The position numbers and the translations under genes are program-made. This document shows, piece after piece, positions 16,972 through 24,737 of a stretch of DNA of 37,289 bases. This DNA is from Hyphomicrobiaceae bacterium. GTDB lineage: Bacteria > Pseudomonadota > Alphaproteobacteria > Rhizobiales > Hyphomicrobiaceae. The first letter of the stretch is position 1; each line of letters starts with the position of its first letter. The notes under the pieces were generated by a model. That model searched no databases, was not told the origin of the DNA, and was given only the letters and a program-made list of their open reading frames with translations. The stretch covers positions 1 through 37,289 of the forward strand of contig JALHMC010000039.1 of assembly GCA_022844225.1 (NCBI GenBank). The letters are read 5' to 3'.

Positions 16972-17697
16972 ATGGCCATCAATGAGCTGAAGACGCTGCT
17001 TGAGACGTACCGATTTGTCGACCGAGCGGTCGAGGAGTATCGGTCTGCTCTGACGTCGAATGATTTGAAGGCCATGCGTGACGAGCGGGCCGAGGTCTTT
17101 GGAAAACTGCTGTCACTCGAGACTGAACTCCCCCAGGTCGCCCTAGCTCAGTTGCGCGTTCTTGTCGAAGCGCTGGCAGGTCTTTCCCGTGACGAAGAAA
17201 TGGCTGACCGGTTACGCGGCATGTGCCACGAGCGGATCAGTACGATCGAACGGCTATCCGATCGAGAAAGGGGACGGGGCGTCACAGTCGAGACCGGGAT
17301 CAGATCGCGAGGTGGGTTCGAGTTGGACGAAACGACAGGACGCATGCTCGATTTTGTCACCGACCGCGTTGTCATTATCGGCACCGACTACAAGTATCGT
17401 TTTGCGAATACGGCCAACGCGAACTTTCACGATATGACGGCAAACGCCTTCATTGGGCAACCTCTCTGGGCCAAGACGAACGAGAAGTTTTTTGCAGAAG
17501 TGAGCAAGCCGACTTTCGATCGGTGCTTTGCCGGTGAGACGGCTTCCTACATGTCGCCACATCCTGGTCGCGAGACCTCCGTCGTCCACCTTTGTCGGGT
17601 CGATCCCATCCGGGATTCTCGCAACAAAGTGGTCGCCGCCATCGCTATCGCGACCGAGATCTCTGACGCACCGGTCCACATGGCGGCGCGACCGTAG
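16972..17697 (+). CDS. PAS-domain protein of unknown role
   Basis: The 241-residue protein has a helical N-terminal region (residues 1-100, rich in Leu, Glu and Arg) and a PAS-like domain from about 120 to 235. The latter carries the FVTDRVVIIGTDYKYRFANTANANFH opening strand-turn-helix and a terminal VVAAIAIATEIS strand. PAS domains sense small ligands, redox or light, or mediate dimerisation. No kinase, GGDEF, EAL or helix-turn-helix output domain follows, so it would act as a stand-alone sensor or adaptor. The ATG at 16972 gives a sensible N-terminus; a TTG at 16915 would add 19 residues. An AT-rich promoter-like region precedes it. DAHP synthase lies downstream without an obvious link. Confidence 0.78.
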   Translation: MAINELKTLLETYRFVDRAVEEYRSALTSNDLKAMRDERAEVFGKLLSLETELPQVALAQLRVLVEALAGLSRDEEMADRLRGMCHERISTIERLSDRERGRGVTVETGIRSRGGFELDETTGRMLDFVTDRVVIIGTDYKYRFANTANANFHDMTANAFIGQPLWAKTNEKFFAEVSKPTFDRCFAGETASYMSPHPGRETSVVHLCRVDPIRDSRNKVVAAIAIATEISDAPVHMAARP

Positions 17698-17864
17698 ACC
17701 TCTCGCGATATCCCGTGCTCGTACTCGAGTCGCGGTGAGGCGGATCGTTTCCGTGACAGCGGCGGCTAGGCGGTTGGCCGGTCAAGCCGATGCTCAACCG
17801 GATGGCAGACATGCTCGAGGTAGCGTATAGAAGCGCCATCATGCCATAATGCGGAGCGGTCCGA

Positions 17865-17883
17865 TCCTGCAGCGCGTGCAGGA
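17865..17883 (+). terminator. Hairpin in the leader of the DAHP synthase gene
   Basis: TCCTGCA (17865-17871) and TGCAGGA (17877-17883) form a 7-bp stem with a 5-nt loop. The run AGCGGGCG-TTTTCG follows, 36 bp before the gene start. It could end transcription from the PAS gene or act in the leader. There is no leader peptide rich in aromatic codons to support classical attenuation. Confidence 0.35.
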
Positions 17884-17918
17884 GCGGGCGTTTTCGCGTA
17901 TCGTGTTAGGAGAGCGCC

Positions 17919-19322
17919 ATGCCGGCATCCTGGTCACCCGAAAGCTGGAGATCCAAGCCGATCGTCCAGGTGCCCGATTATCCCGACACCGCCGCTTTGG
18001 CCGATGTCGAAGCGCGCCTTGCCAAGTTCCCGCCGCTGGTGTTCGCCAACGAGGTGCTCGCGCTGCGGGCCAAGCTTGGCAAAGTAGCCGAGGGGCAGAG
18101 CTTCCTGTTCCAGGGTGGCGACTGCGCCGAGAGCTTCAAGGAACACTCGGCGAACAACATCCGCGACTATTTCCGGATCTTCCTGCAATCGGCGCTGGTG
18201 ATGACGTTCCAGGGCGGGATGCCGGTGGTGAAGGTCGGCCGCATCGCCGGTCAGTTCGCCAAGCCGCGCTCGTCCAACGTCGAGAAGCTCAACGGGATCG
18301 AACTGCCGAGCTATCGTGGCGATATCATCAACGGATTCGATTTCACGCCCGAGTCGCGCATTCCCGACCCGCAGCGCCAGTTGCAGGCCTACAGGCAGTC
18401 CGCAGCGACACTGAACTTCCTGCGTGCCTTCCTGCAGGGCGGGTTCGCGAGCCTCGAGAACGTCAATCGCTGGGCGCTCGACTTCATGAAGGGCAAGCCC
18501 ATTGAGGTGCAGTACGAGAAGCTGGCTGCTGAGATTGCGCGCACGCTCGAGATCATGAAGGCGCTCGGCATCGACGAGGCCAATACGCGCGAGCTGGTGA
18601 CCACCGACTTCTTCACCAGCCACGAGGCCCTGCTGCTCGGCTACGAGCAGGCCATGACCCGGAGAGACGAGGTGATGGGTTCGGGTCGCTGGTTCGATAC
18701 CTCGGCGCACATGATCTGGATCGGTGACCGGACACGGCAGCCCGATCACGCTCATGTCGAGTTCGCCCGCGGTGTCGCCAATCCGATCGGCCTCAAGTGC
18801 GGTCCGTCTCTCGAGGCGGATGGCCTGATCCGGCTGATCGATCTGCTCTCGCCAGACAACGAGGCCGGGCGGCTGACGCTGATCTGCCGGTTCGGCTCCG
18901 ACAAGGTCGAGAAGCATCTGCCGGCTTTGATCCGCGCGGTCGAGAAGGAGGGGCGCAAAGTCGTCTGGTCCTGCGACCCGATGCACGGCAACACGATCAC
19001 GGCGACGACGGGCCACAAGACGCGACCCTTCCAAAGGGTTCGCGAGGAAGTCGAGCGGTTCTTTGCGATCCATCGCGCAGAGGGAACGCACGCGGGTGGC
19101 GTCCATCTGGAGATGACCGGACAGAACGTGACCGAATGCACGGGGGGCGCGGTTCAGATCGTGGACGAGCAGCTCAGCCAGAGCTACGAGACGCTGTGTG
19201 ATCCTCGGCTCAACGCCGAGCAGTCGCTGGAGATCGCGTTTCTGGTGGCCGATCTGCTGCGCCGCGAGCGGGAGAGCCGGGGCCAGCGGGCGGCTGCACT
19301 AGCTCCCGAAGCCGCAGAATAG
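17919..19322 (+). CDS. aroG: Class II (plant-type) 3-deoxy-7-phosphoheptulonate synthase
   Basis: The 467-residue enzyme condenses phosphoenolpyruvate with erythrose 4-phosphate, the first step of the shikimate pathway. It is the plant-like class II form, unrelated in length to E. coli AroF/G/H. The metal ligands are visible: Cys69 in GGDCAESF, His356 in DPMHGNT, Glu398 in [12 protein letters not shown] and Asp428 in CDPRLN. The [13 protein letters not shown] and [11 protein letters not shown] blocks are also typical. AGGAG lies 7 nt before the ATG. The N-terminal extension seen in the mycobacterial enzyme, which binds aromatic amino acids, is shorter here. An intrinsic terminator follows. 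aroC, trpC, trpG and trpD elsewhere in the window belong to the same biosynthetic route. Confidence 0.95.
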   Translation: MPASWSPESWRSKPIVQVPDYPDTAALADVEARLAKFPPLVFANEVLALRAKLGKVAEGQSFLFQGGDCAESFKEHSANNIRDYFRIFLQSALVMTFQGGMPVVKVGRIAGQFAKPRSSNVEKLNGIELPSYRGDIINGFDFTPESRIPDPQRQLQAYRQSAATLNFLRAFLQGGFASLENVNRWALDFMKGKPIEVQYEKLAAEIARTLEIMKALGIDEANTRELVTTDFFTSHEALLLGYEQAMTRRDEVMGSGRWFDTSAHMIWIGDRTRQPDHAHVEFARGVANPIGLKCGPSLEADGLIRLIDLLSPDNEAGRLTLICRFGSDKVEKHLPALIRAVEKEGRKVVWSCDPMHGNTITATTGHKTRPFQRVREEVERFFAIHRAEGTHAGGVHLEMTGQNVTECTGGAVQIVDEQLSQSYETLCDPRLNAEQSLEIAFLVADLLRRERESRGQRAAALAPEAAE

Positions 19323-19334
19323 ATCTGGTCCCAA

Positions 19335-19375
19335 GCCTTGCTCGTCGGTGGTTTCGCCGGGCAAGGCGTTTTCTT
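19335..19375 (+). terminator. Intrinsic terminator after DAHP synthase
   Basis: GCCTTGC (19335-19341) pairs with GCAAGGC (19361-19367), with a further short GC pairing inside the 19-nt loop. GTTTTCTT follows. It lies 12 bp after the stop codon. Confidence 0.72.
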
Positions 19376-19434
19376 GCCGTTAACCTTCCTGGACGTAAGT
19401 TCGCTGTCGGATCATTGCGACAGCGAGGTCGGCC

Positions 19435-19926
19435 GTGCAACAGGACCATACGATCGAGGCGCGCCGGGTCAGGTTCGAAAGCATAGAGGGTCTCCAGCGC
19501 CGCGACATCAAGCTTGCCGCCGAGGTCTGGCTGAAGGACGTCTGCGATTCGAAGTGGGCCTCGCGCGAGACGATGAAGCTCGCAGGACATCTTGTTCGCT
19601 ACATGAGTGTACCGGATGTCCGGCAGGTCGCGCTTGCGAGGATCGAGCATCAATTGCAGCTGACGCGCGAGGAGATCAGCGCGGCCCTGCGGCAGCTGCG
19701 GCATTTCTGGGCTGTCGAGGCTTTCTCAGTGAGCGGCGACGAATTGCGGGTTGCCTTGCACCTGACGACGCTACAACGGCTACGCGTCCTCGAAGCCCGT
19801 CACCGCTTCGAGTTCCTAATGCGGCAGACGGCGCCGGAGCCGGGGCTGCCACCCCCGGGAGTCAAGTGGTTGCCAACGGAGCGATCAGACGAAGCGGGTT
19901 TGGTCGAAGCGGCGCCGGCCAGATAA
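19435..19926 (+). CDS. Hypothetical protein, possible winged-helix DNA-binding fold
   Basis: The 163-residue product starts at a GTG (19435) preceded by GCGAGG. It is mostly charged and helical, without signal peptide or membrane segment. A segment at residues 75-115 (LTREEISAALRQLRHFWAVEAFSV, then a strand-like DELRVALHL) has the shape of a helix-turn-helix followed by a wing. The C-terminal 30 residues are Pro-rich and probably disordered. I do not recognise the family. It follows the DAHP synthase terminator by 60 bp, so it is probably transcribed separately, and it converges on the crotonase gene with only a 24-bp gap. A regulator of one of its neighbours is possible but unproven. Confidence 0.62.
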   Translation: MQQDHTIEARRVRFESIEGLQRRDIKLAAEVWLKDVCDSKWASRETMKLAGHLVRYMSVPDVRQVALARIEHQLQLTREEISAALRQLRHFWAVEAFSVSGDELRVALHLTTLQRLRVLEARHRFEFLMRQTAPEPGLPPPGVKWLPTERSDEAGLVEAAPAR

Positions 19927-19950
19927 GGCCGGCACCGAGTTTGAGGCGAA

Positions 19951-20742
19951 TCAGCGTCCCGAGAAGATTGGCTTGCGCTTCTCTGCCCAGGCCTTGAGGC
20001 CTTCCTGGTGGTCGTCGGATTTCGCACAGAGCGTGCGGGCCTCCTCATGCCAGGTAGGGTCCAGGCGGCCGGCTGCAACATCGTTGAGGGCCTTCTTGGT
20101 CATTGCTAGCGCCAGCGGGGCGTTGGCGGCGATCTGCGAAGCCAGCGCGTCGACGCGTGTCATGAGCTGTTCGGCAGGCACGATCTCGCTCAGATAGCCC
20201 ATCGCCAGGAGTTCCTTGGATTCCACGGGCTCGGCCGTCAGGAACAAGCGCTTGGCGTTGTTCAAGCCGATGCGCGAGACGTAGCGGCGCAAGCCCGACT
20301 GATAATAAACGATGCCCAGGCGCGCGGCAGGCATGAACATACGCGTCGCGTCCACTCCGATGCGGAAGTCGCAGGCGAGCGCGAGGTCCGTCGAGCCACC
20401 GTAGACGCCGCCGTTCATGGCCGCGATCGTCGGCACCCGTAGCTCCTCGAGCTTGTCGACCATCTTCTCGAAGGCGTTCGGATCGTACTCCTTCTGCTTT
20501 CCCTCCTTGCGCTCCTTCAGTGCGCCGATGTGGAAGCCCGACGAGAAGCTTTTGCCCGTGCCCGTGATAATGAGCACCCGGATCGAGACGTCCTTGGCGA
20601 TGCGGTCGTAAATCTCCATCAACGCTTCGAGATCGGCTGGCTCGAGGCGATTGTGTTCGGCGGGGCGGTTCAGGCGGATCGTCGCCTTGCCTTCCGCAAT
20701 GGTAAGGATCGGGGACGTGGATGCGGACTTCTCGGCGGTCAT
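19951..20742 (-). CDS. Crotonase-family protein lacking the canonical hydratase glutamates
   Basis: The 263-residue product has the crotonase fold: ITGTGKSFSSGFHIGAL near residue 59 (the oxyanion-hole loop, with Phe-His instead of the usual Gly-Asp) and MNGGVYGGSTDLALACD near 109. At the two positions where enoyl-CoA hydratase has catalytic glutamates it has Asp119 and Ala139. Plain hydration is therefore unlikely, and isomerase, hydrolase, lyase or other CoA chemistry is more plausible. The C-terminal WAEKRKPIFSGR is typical. The ATG at 20742 is chosen from the family N-terminus; the frame is open a further 18 codons. It is the last gene of the minus-strand catabolic cluster, 50 bp after an amidohydrolase gene. 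Confidence 0.88.
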   Translation of the reverse strand: MTAEKSASTSPILTIAEGKATIRLNRPAEHNRLEPADLEALMEIYDRIAKDVSIRVLIITGTGKSFSSGFHIGALKERKEGKQKEYDPNAFEKMVDKLEELRVPTIAAMNGGVYGGSTDLALACDFRIGVDATRMFMPAARLGIVYYQSGLRRYVSRIGLNNAKRLFLTAEPVESKELLAMGYLSEIVPAEQLMTRVDALASQIAANAPLALAMTKKALNDVAAGRLDPTWHEEARTLCAKSDDHQEGLKAWAEKRKPIFSGR

Positions 20743-20792
20743 GATCGGTTCTCGCGTCTTTCTGGTGCAGCGCTGTTGAGAGATCGGGGAAG

Positions 20793-21824
20793 TCAACTCG
20801 TCTTCAGGCGATAGAACCTCTGCGCCGTGCCGGCGAACAGGTCGCGCTTCTCATCCGCGGAAGCGCCCTTGGCGAGCAGTTTGCAGGCGTTCCAGAAGAC
20901 GCCGTAGCTGTAGGAGCCCTTGTCGACCGGAAAGTTCGACTCGAACATGCAACGGCTGGCGCCGAACGCCTCGACGCACGTCTCGATATAGGGCTTCCAG
21001 GCGTTGGCGAGCGCTTCGGACGTGGGCGGGTCGGCCGCGTCCTCGAACTTGAAGCCATTGATGCGCATGCCAAGGCCGCCGAGCTTGACGTAGACGTTCG
21101 GACAGGTCGCAAGCTCACGTATCGCCGCCGACCAATCCTTGAAGACCTCGTCGCCTTTGCCGGCATAACCTTCGATGGCGAGCGGGCCGCCGACATGATC
21201 GAGCACGATCCGCGTTTCCGGAACGGCGCGGGCAGCGGCGGTGACATCGCTGATCTGGGGATGATAGAGCCAGGCGTCGAACGTCAGGCCCATCCGGCCG
21301 AGCGTGCGCAGGCCCTCTTGGAAGGTCTTGTCCTGGAGGGCGTGGCGCGGCGGCGTGTAGGCCGGGTTCATGATGACGGGGTTCGGATCCCACGCGGTGA
21401 TGTGGCGGATGCCACGGAAGCGTCCGTTGCCTGCCTTGACGTGCGCCTCAAGTACGGGCTCGACCTTGGCACCGAGCAGCATGTTGGCGTGACCGACGAT
21501 GCCCTCACAAATGCGCGTCTTGCCGTACTGGCCGCTCTCACTCATGGCGGCGACGCCAGCCACGAACTGCGTCTCGCCGACGGGGCGCAATTCCTCGGGG
21601 CCGTCGGCCTTGTGGAAGGCGCGGCACTGCACAAACACGGTGGATACGATGTTGTGACCGGTATTCGTGTCGGCGAGGAGGTCCGGCATCATATAGGGCC
21701 AGCCTGGACGATCCCAAAGATGATGGTGCGGATCGACGATCGGCAGGTCGGGCTCGAGCACCGGCTCCTTGACGCGGGCGAGCCAGTCGAGGCGGTTCGC
21801 GATGTAGTGGACGTTGGCGGACAT
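20793..21824 (-). CDS. Amidohydrolase-family TIM-barrel hydrolase (lactonase-like)
   Basis: The 343-residue protein belongs to the amidohydrolase group that includes 2-pyrone-4,6-dicarboxylate lactonase, 4-sulfomuconolactonase and sugar lactonases. The first metal-binding motif PIVDPHHHLWD is near residue 28. RGIRHITAWDPNP is near 135, a Y/L-H-P-Q segment near 184, VLDHVGGP near 210, and the catalytic Asp segment FESNFPVDKGSYSYG near 305. GGAGG lies 6 nt before the ATG at 21824. It is paralogous in layout to the gene at 24738-25661, at the other end of the same cluster. The likely reaction is hydrolysis of a cyclic ester or related bond; the substrate is unknown. Confidence 0.9.
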   Translation of the reverse strand: MSANVHYIANRLDWLARVKEPVLEPDLPIVDPHHHLWDRPGWPYMMPDLLADTNTGHNIVSTVFVQCRAFHKADGPEELRPVGETQFVAGVAAMSESGQYGKTRICEGIVGHANMLLGAKVEPVLEAHVKAGNGRFRGIRHITAWDPNPVIMNPAYTPPRHALQDKTFQEGLRTLGRMGLTFDAWLYHPQISDVTAAARAVPETRIVLDHVGGPLAIEGYAGKGDEVFKDWSAAIRELATCPNVYVKLGGLGMRINGFKFEDAADPPTSEALANAWKPYIETCVEAFGASRCMFESNFPVDKGSYSYGVFWNACKLLAKGASADEKRDLFAGTAQRFYRLKTS

Positions 21825-21914
21825 GGGCGGCCTCCATTTGCACTGCGGCAGGGCATTTTCGTTTCGCCAAGCGGGCTTTCGCCCACACCCGGCCAGGAGT
21901 ACGTGCCTGGGCAT

Positions 21915-21947
21915 CCCCAACCCATCTCGCGAAAGAATGGATTGGGG
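21915..21947 (-). other. Hairpin between the CMD gene and the amidohydrolase gene
   Basis: CCCCAACCCAT (21915-21925) pairs with ATGGATTGGGG (21937-21947) over 11 positions; in minus-strand RNA the one irregular pair is a G-U wobble. It sits in the 204-bp gap inside the cluster, without a U-run. It may attenuate or process the transcript. Confidence 0.45.
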
Positions 21948-22028
21948 TCCGGGGGGATCTCGCTCCCGCGCGAGGTTGGCGACGACCGTGCCGACGGCAC
22001 GGCAGCAGCGCCAGCCTGGGCCAGCAAC

Positions 22029-22451
22029 CTACTTCTTCTTCTTCGCCTTCTTTCGTTCGTCGGCGAACACGTCCTTGGCGACGAAGATCGCCTCGCGGAT
22101 CAGCGGCACGCCGACGTAGCCGGACATGTGCAGGAGCACCTCGACCAGCTCGTCCTCGGTCCAGCCCTGACCGAGCGCGAAACGGAGGTGGATGTCGAGT
22201 TCGTCGTGGCGGCCCATGGTGGCGTCGGTGATGACGCAGATCAGCGCCCGCGTCTTATAGTCGAGCGTGGGCCTTGCCCAGAGCGCGCCGAAGACCGTCT
22301 CGGTCGCCAGCTCAATGAACTTGTGGGTGTGCGGGTCCGCCGCATACTCCTTCATATTCTTCTCGTAGGCTTCGTCGCCGCGCAGCTCGCGCCGGACCTT
22401 CTCGCCCTTCTTGTAGAGCTCGCTCTTCTCTGACTTTTCTGACTTTGCCAT
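22029..22451 (-). CDS. Carboxymuconolactone decarboxylase-family protein
   Basis: The 140-residue protein has the CMD fold. The GALWARPTLDYKTRALICVITDATMGRHDELDIHLRFAL core is followed by G-W-T-E-D-E-L-V-E-V-L-L-H, matching 4-carboxymuconolactone decarboxylase (PcaC type). No C-x-x-C is present, so it is not an AhpD-type peroxidase. The N-terminus (KSEKSEKSE) and C-terminus (KKAKKKK) are highly charged and probably disordered. The His in GRHDELD is the expected active-site residue of PcaC-like enzymes. It starts 25 bp after the dehydrogenase gene in the same direction, which suggests co-transcription. Standard protocatechuate genes (pcaB, pcaD, pcaGH) are absent, so the substrate may not be the classical lactone. 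Confidence 0.93.
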   Translation of the reverse strand: MAKSEKSEKSELYKKGEKVRRELRGDEAYEKNMKEYAADPHTHKFIELATETVFGALWARPTLDYKTRALICVITDATMGRHDELDIHLRFALGQGWTEDELVEVLLHMSGYVGVPLIREAIFVAKDVFADERKKAKKKK

Positions 22452-22476
22452 AGGGGCTTCCTCGTCGTTCTTGGGT

Positions 22477-23373
22477 TCAATCGCGGGGACCGAGCTTCAC
22501 GCCGGCCATCTGCTCGTAGAGTTTCACGACGGAGGCGCCGTCTTGCTTGTTGAGGCCCTGGGCGCGCGCCATCTGGTAGATCTGCTGCGAGATGTTGGCC
22601 ATGAACAGCGGCACGCCGAGCGCCTTGCCGAAGGCCGTTTCCAACTCCTGGTCCTTGTAGGAGATGTCGACCGTACCGCCCGGCGTGAAATCGCCTGACA
22701 AGAAGCGCGGGACACGGAAATCGAGCGCGAAGCTGGCGCCGGTCGAGACCTTGATCACGTCGTACATCACCTTCGGGTCGAGGCCGGCTTTGGCGCCCAT
22801 GACGAACGCCTCGGCGATAGCGACCGTACTCGTTTGAATGAGCATGTTGTTGACGAGCTTCAACGCCAGCCCCTGGCCGATGGTGCCGACGTGGAACTGA
22901 TTGGCGCTCATCGCCTTGAAGGCCGGGAGCCAGCCTTCGAAGTCGGACTTTTCGCCGCCGCAGATGATGGCGAGCGAGCCGTCGGCGGCCCGGCCTGCGC
23001 CACCAGAAACGGGCGCGTCGACCATGCTGATGCCCTTCGACTTGAGGTCGTCGTGCATGCGCTTCGTCGCGATCGGGTCGATGGTCGACATCATCGCGAT
23101 GGCGTGACCGGCGGCCATCGAGTCGGAGAGTCCATCCTTGCCGTAGAGCACCTGCTCGGTCTGCGCCGTGGTCTCGACCATGGTGATGACGCGCTTGGCC
23201 TGATGCGCCGCGTCGGCGGGCGTGGCGACGATGGTGCCGCCCTTCTCGGCGAGCGCCGCGGTGCGCTTCGGGTCGAGATCGACGCCGATGACTTTGAAGC
23301 CGGCCTTCGCCAAGTTAGCGGCCATGCCGCCGCCCATGGCCCCAAGGCCGATGAAACCGATGGTGTCTGTCAT
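22477..23373 (-). CDS. Beta-hydroxyacid dehydrogenase (3-hydroxyisobutyrate dehydrogenase family)
   Basis: The 298-residue NAD(P)-dependent enzyme opens with GFIGLGAMGGGMAANLAKAG (Rossmann cofactor motif, residues 6-25). The substrate-binding DAPVSGGAGRAADGSLAI lies at 119-136 and the catalytic Lys172 in LALKLVNNML. The C-terminal KDQELETAFGKALGVPLFMA block fits the family, which oxidises 3-hydroxyisobutyrate, tartronate semialdehyde, glyoxylate-type or related beta-hydroxy acids. VDLDP at the end of the second strand suggests NAD over NADP. It lies inside the catabolic cluster, 25 bp before the CMD gene. The exact substrate is unknown. Confidence 0.93.
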   Translation of the reverse strand: MTDTIGFIGLGAMGGGMAANLAKAGFKVIGVDLDPKRTAALAEKGGTIVATPADAAHQAKRVITMVETTAQTEQVLYGKDGLSDSMAAGHAIAMMSTIDPIATKRMHDDLKSKGISMVDAPVSGGAGRAADGSLAIICGGEKSDFEGWLPAFKAMSANQFHVGTIGQGLALKLVNNMLIQTSTVAIAEAFVMGAKAGLDPKVMYDVIKVSTGASFALDFRVPRFLSGDFTPGGTVDISYKDQELETAFGKALGVPLFMANISQQIYQMARAQGLNKQDGASVVKLYEQMAGVKLGPRD

Positions 23374-23451
23374 GTTCCGCGTCCTCGGGGGTTGTCATCG
23401 CGGGACGAATTCCCGCAAACCGTCGATCTGCTTGCACGGGCGCCAGCCACA

Positions 23452-23484
23452 GGATGGGTCCCGGCGACAAGCGCCGGGATGACA
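23452..23484. repeat. Intergenic palindromic element
   Basis: The element GGATGGGTCCCGGCGACAAGCGCCGGGATGAC has perfect arms CCCGGCG/CGCCGGG (23460-23466 and 23472-23478) around ACAAG. It resembles the short GTC-CCGG...CCGGGATGAC palindromes scattered through many alphaproteobacterial intergenic regions. A second small palindrome, GCGGGA-CGAAT-TCCCGC (23400-23416), lies in the same gap. Only one copy is visible in this window. Confidence 0.6.
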
Positions 23485-23491
23485 TCCGGGC

Positions 23492-24613
23492 TTACTCCGC
23501 CGCCCTGACCTTCTCGACGACGGGCGCCTCTGGCACGGGCAGGCTGTTGACGAGCGGGATTACGTCCTCGGCAAAGCGGCGCATCATGCGGTGGCGCACC
23601 TCGCGATCGACGCCGTGCATGGCGTTCGAGAAGAGAACGTAGTTGAAGCCGATGGCGCGCAGCTCGTTGATGCGGCGCGCGACGCTTTCGGGGCTGCCGA
23701 TCAGGTTGCGGTCGAGGATAGGGTCGTTCTGCTTGGGATCACCCATCAGCCGCATGTTGGCGAAGATCTTGGCGAACTGCTCGTAGCCCTTGATGTCTCC
23801 CCAAGGGGTGGTGTCTGTCGTGTAGTGCTCGGCCTGGAGCTTGTAGAAGCGGGCCATGTGGCCGCGGGCTTCCTCGCGAGCAGCCTGGTCGGTATCGCCG
23901 ACGAAGCACTTCGCGGAAACGGGCAGTATCGCGTCGGCGGCAACGGCGTGACCTTTATCGGCCATGCGGCGGCGCCAGCGCTCGAGTATCTTGACCAGCA
24001 TGTAATCGGGGAACTGGGAGAGAGAGAGCGGCGGCAGGCCCATGTCGGCCATGATCTCGGCCGAACCGGGTGAGCCGATGGCCCCGAAGAAATTGATGGC
24101 GCGGGACTTGTCGACGCGAGGGCGCACCGTGATGGGGCGATCGAGCTTCACGAACTGGCCGTCGTAGGTGAAGGGCTCGCCCTTTAGGGCGAGCTGGGTC
24201 ACCTCCCAGCATTCGCGAAAGCGCTCGCGCGCCTCGTTCATGTCGATCCGGAGCGCGTCGTACTCGAGCTTGGCGGTGCCGCGGCCCATGCCGATGTGAA
24301 GCGGGCCCGTGGTGAGGTTGGCCAGCATCGCCACGTCCTCGGCGAAGCGGACGGGATCGTACCAGGGCAGCACCATGACCGCGGTGCCGAGGCCCATCCC
24401 GGGACAGGCGGCGGCCAAGTGCGAGAGGAACATCAATGGGTTTGGAGTCGGATAGTAGTCGGAGAAATGATGCTCGACGATCCAGACGGCATCGTAGCCG
24501 AGTTTCTGGGCGTATTGCGCGTCGATGATGGCCTCGCGGTACATCTCCGCGTCGGTCGCGCCGAGCCTGTCGACAGCCCCGATCTGCACTGCGAAACGCG
24601 GCGCTTGAACCAT
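23492..24613 (-). CDS. LLM-class flavin-dependent monooxygenase
   Basis: The 373-residue protein is a luciferase-like TIM-barrel oxidoreductase that uses reduced FMN or F420-type flavin. The family signature WIVEHHFSDYYPTPNPL is near residue 46. A G-T-A-V-M-V-L-P-W-Y-D-P-V-R-F-A-E-D strand-turn is near 77, GRGTAKLEYDAL near 110, and FNYVLFSNAMHG near the C-terminus. GGGAGG lies 6 nt before the ATG. It is the fourth from last gene of the minus-strand cluster and the probable oxygen-inserting step. It is a distant relative of the flavoprotein at 33184-34287, which has the same EHH motif. The substrate is unknown. Confidence 0.92.
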   Translation of the reverse strand: MVQAPRFAVQIGAVDRLGATDAEMYREAIIDAQYAQKLGYDAVWIVEHHFSDYYPTPNPLMFLSHLAAACPGMGLGTAVMVLPWYDPVRFAEDVAMLANLTTGPLHIGMGRGTAKLEYDALRIDMNEARERFRECWEVTQLALKGEPFTYDGQFVKLDRPITVRPRVDKSRAINFFGAIGSPGSAEIMADMGLPPLSLSQFPDYMLVKILERWRRRMADKGHAVAADAILPVSAKCFVGDTDQAAREEARGHMARFYKLQAEHYTTDTTPWGDIKGYEQFAKIFANMRLMGDPKQNDPILDRNLIGSPESVARRINELRAIGFNYVLFSNAMHGVDREVRHRMMRRFAEDVIPLVNSLPVPEAPVVEKVRAAE

Positions 24614-24737
24614 GTGTGACCTCCCGCGAGAAATGAAGTTGCTTCGCCCGACGATTGCCGCTGCGACCTATGTCTGGACAAATGCTAGCGCGGGCAAAGT
24701 GCGCCTGTCATCAGGAGATGATCATCGCGCTGGAAAC

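Noticed and set aside
17934..19106. A 390-codon open frame opposite the class II DAHP synthase gene.
   Set aside because: It is antisense to a fully conserved enzyme whose metal ligands are intact; no independent support.
21195..22433. A 412-codon plus-strand frame opposite the amidohydrolase and CMD genes.
   Set aside because: Both minus-strand genes carry intact motifs, and the plus frame has shadow-like composition.
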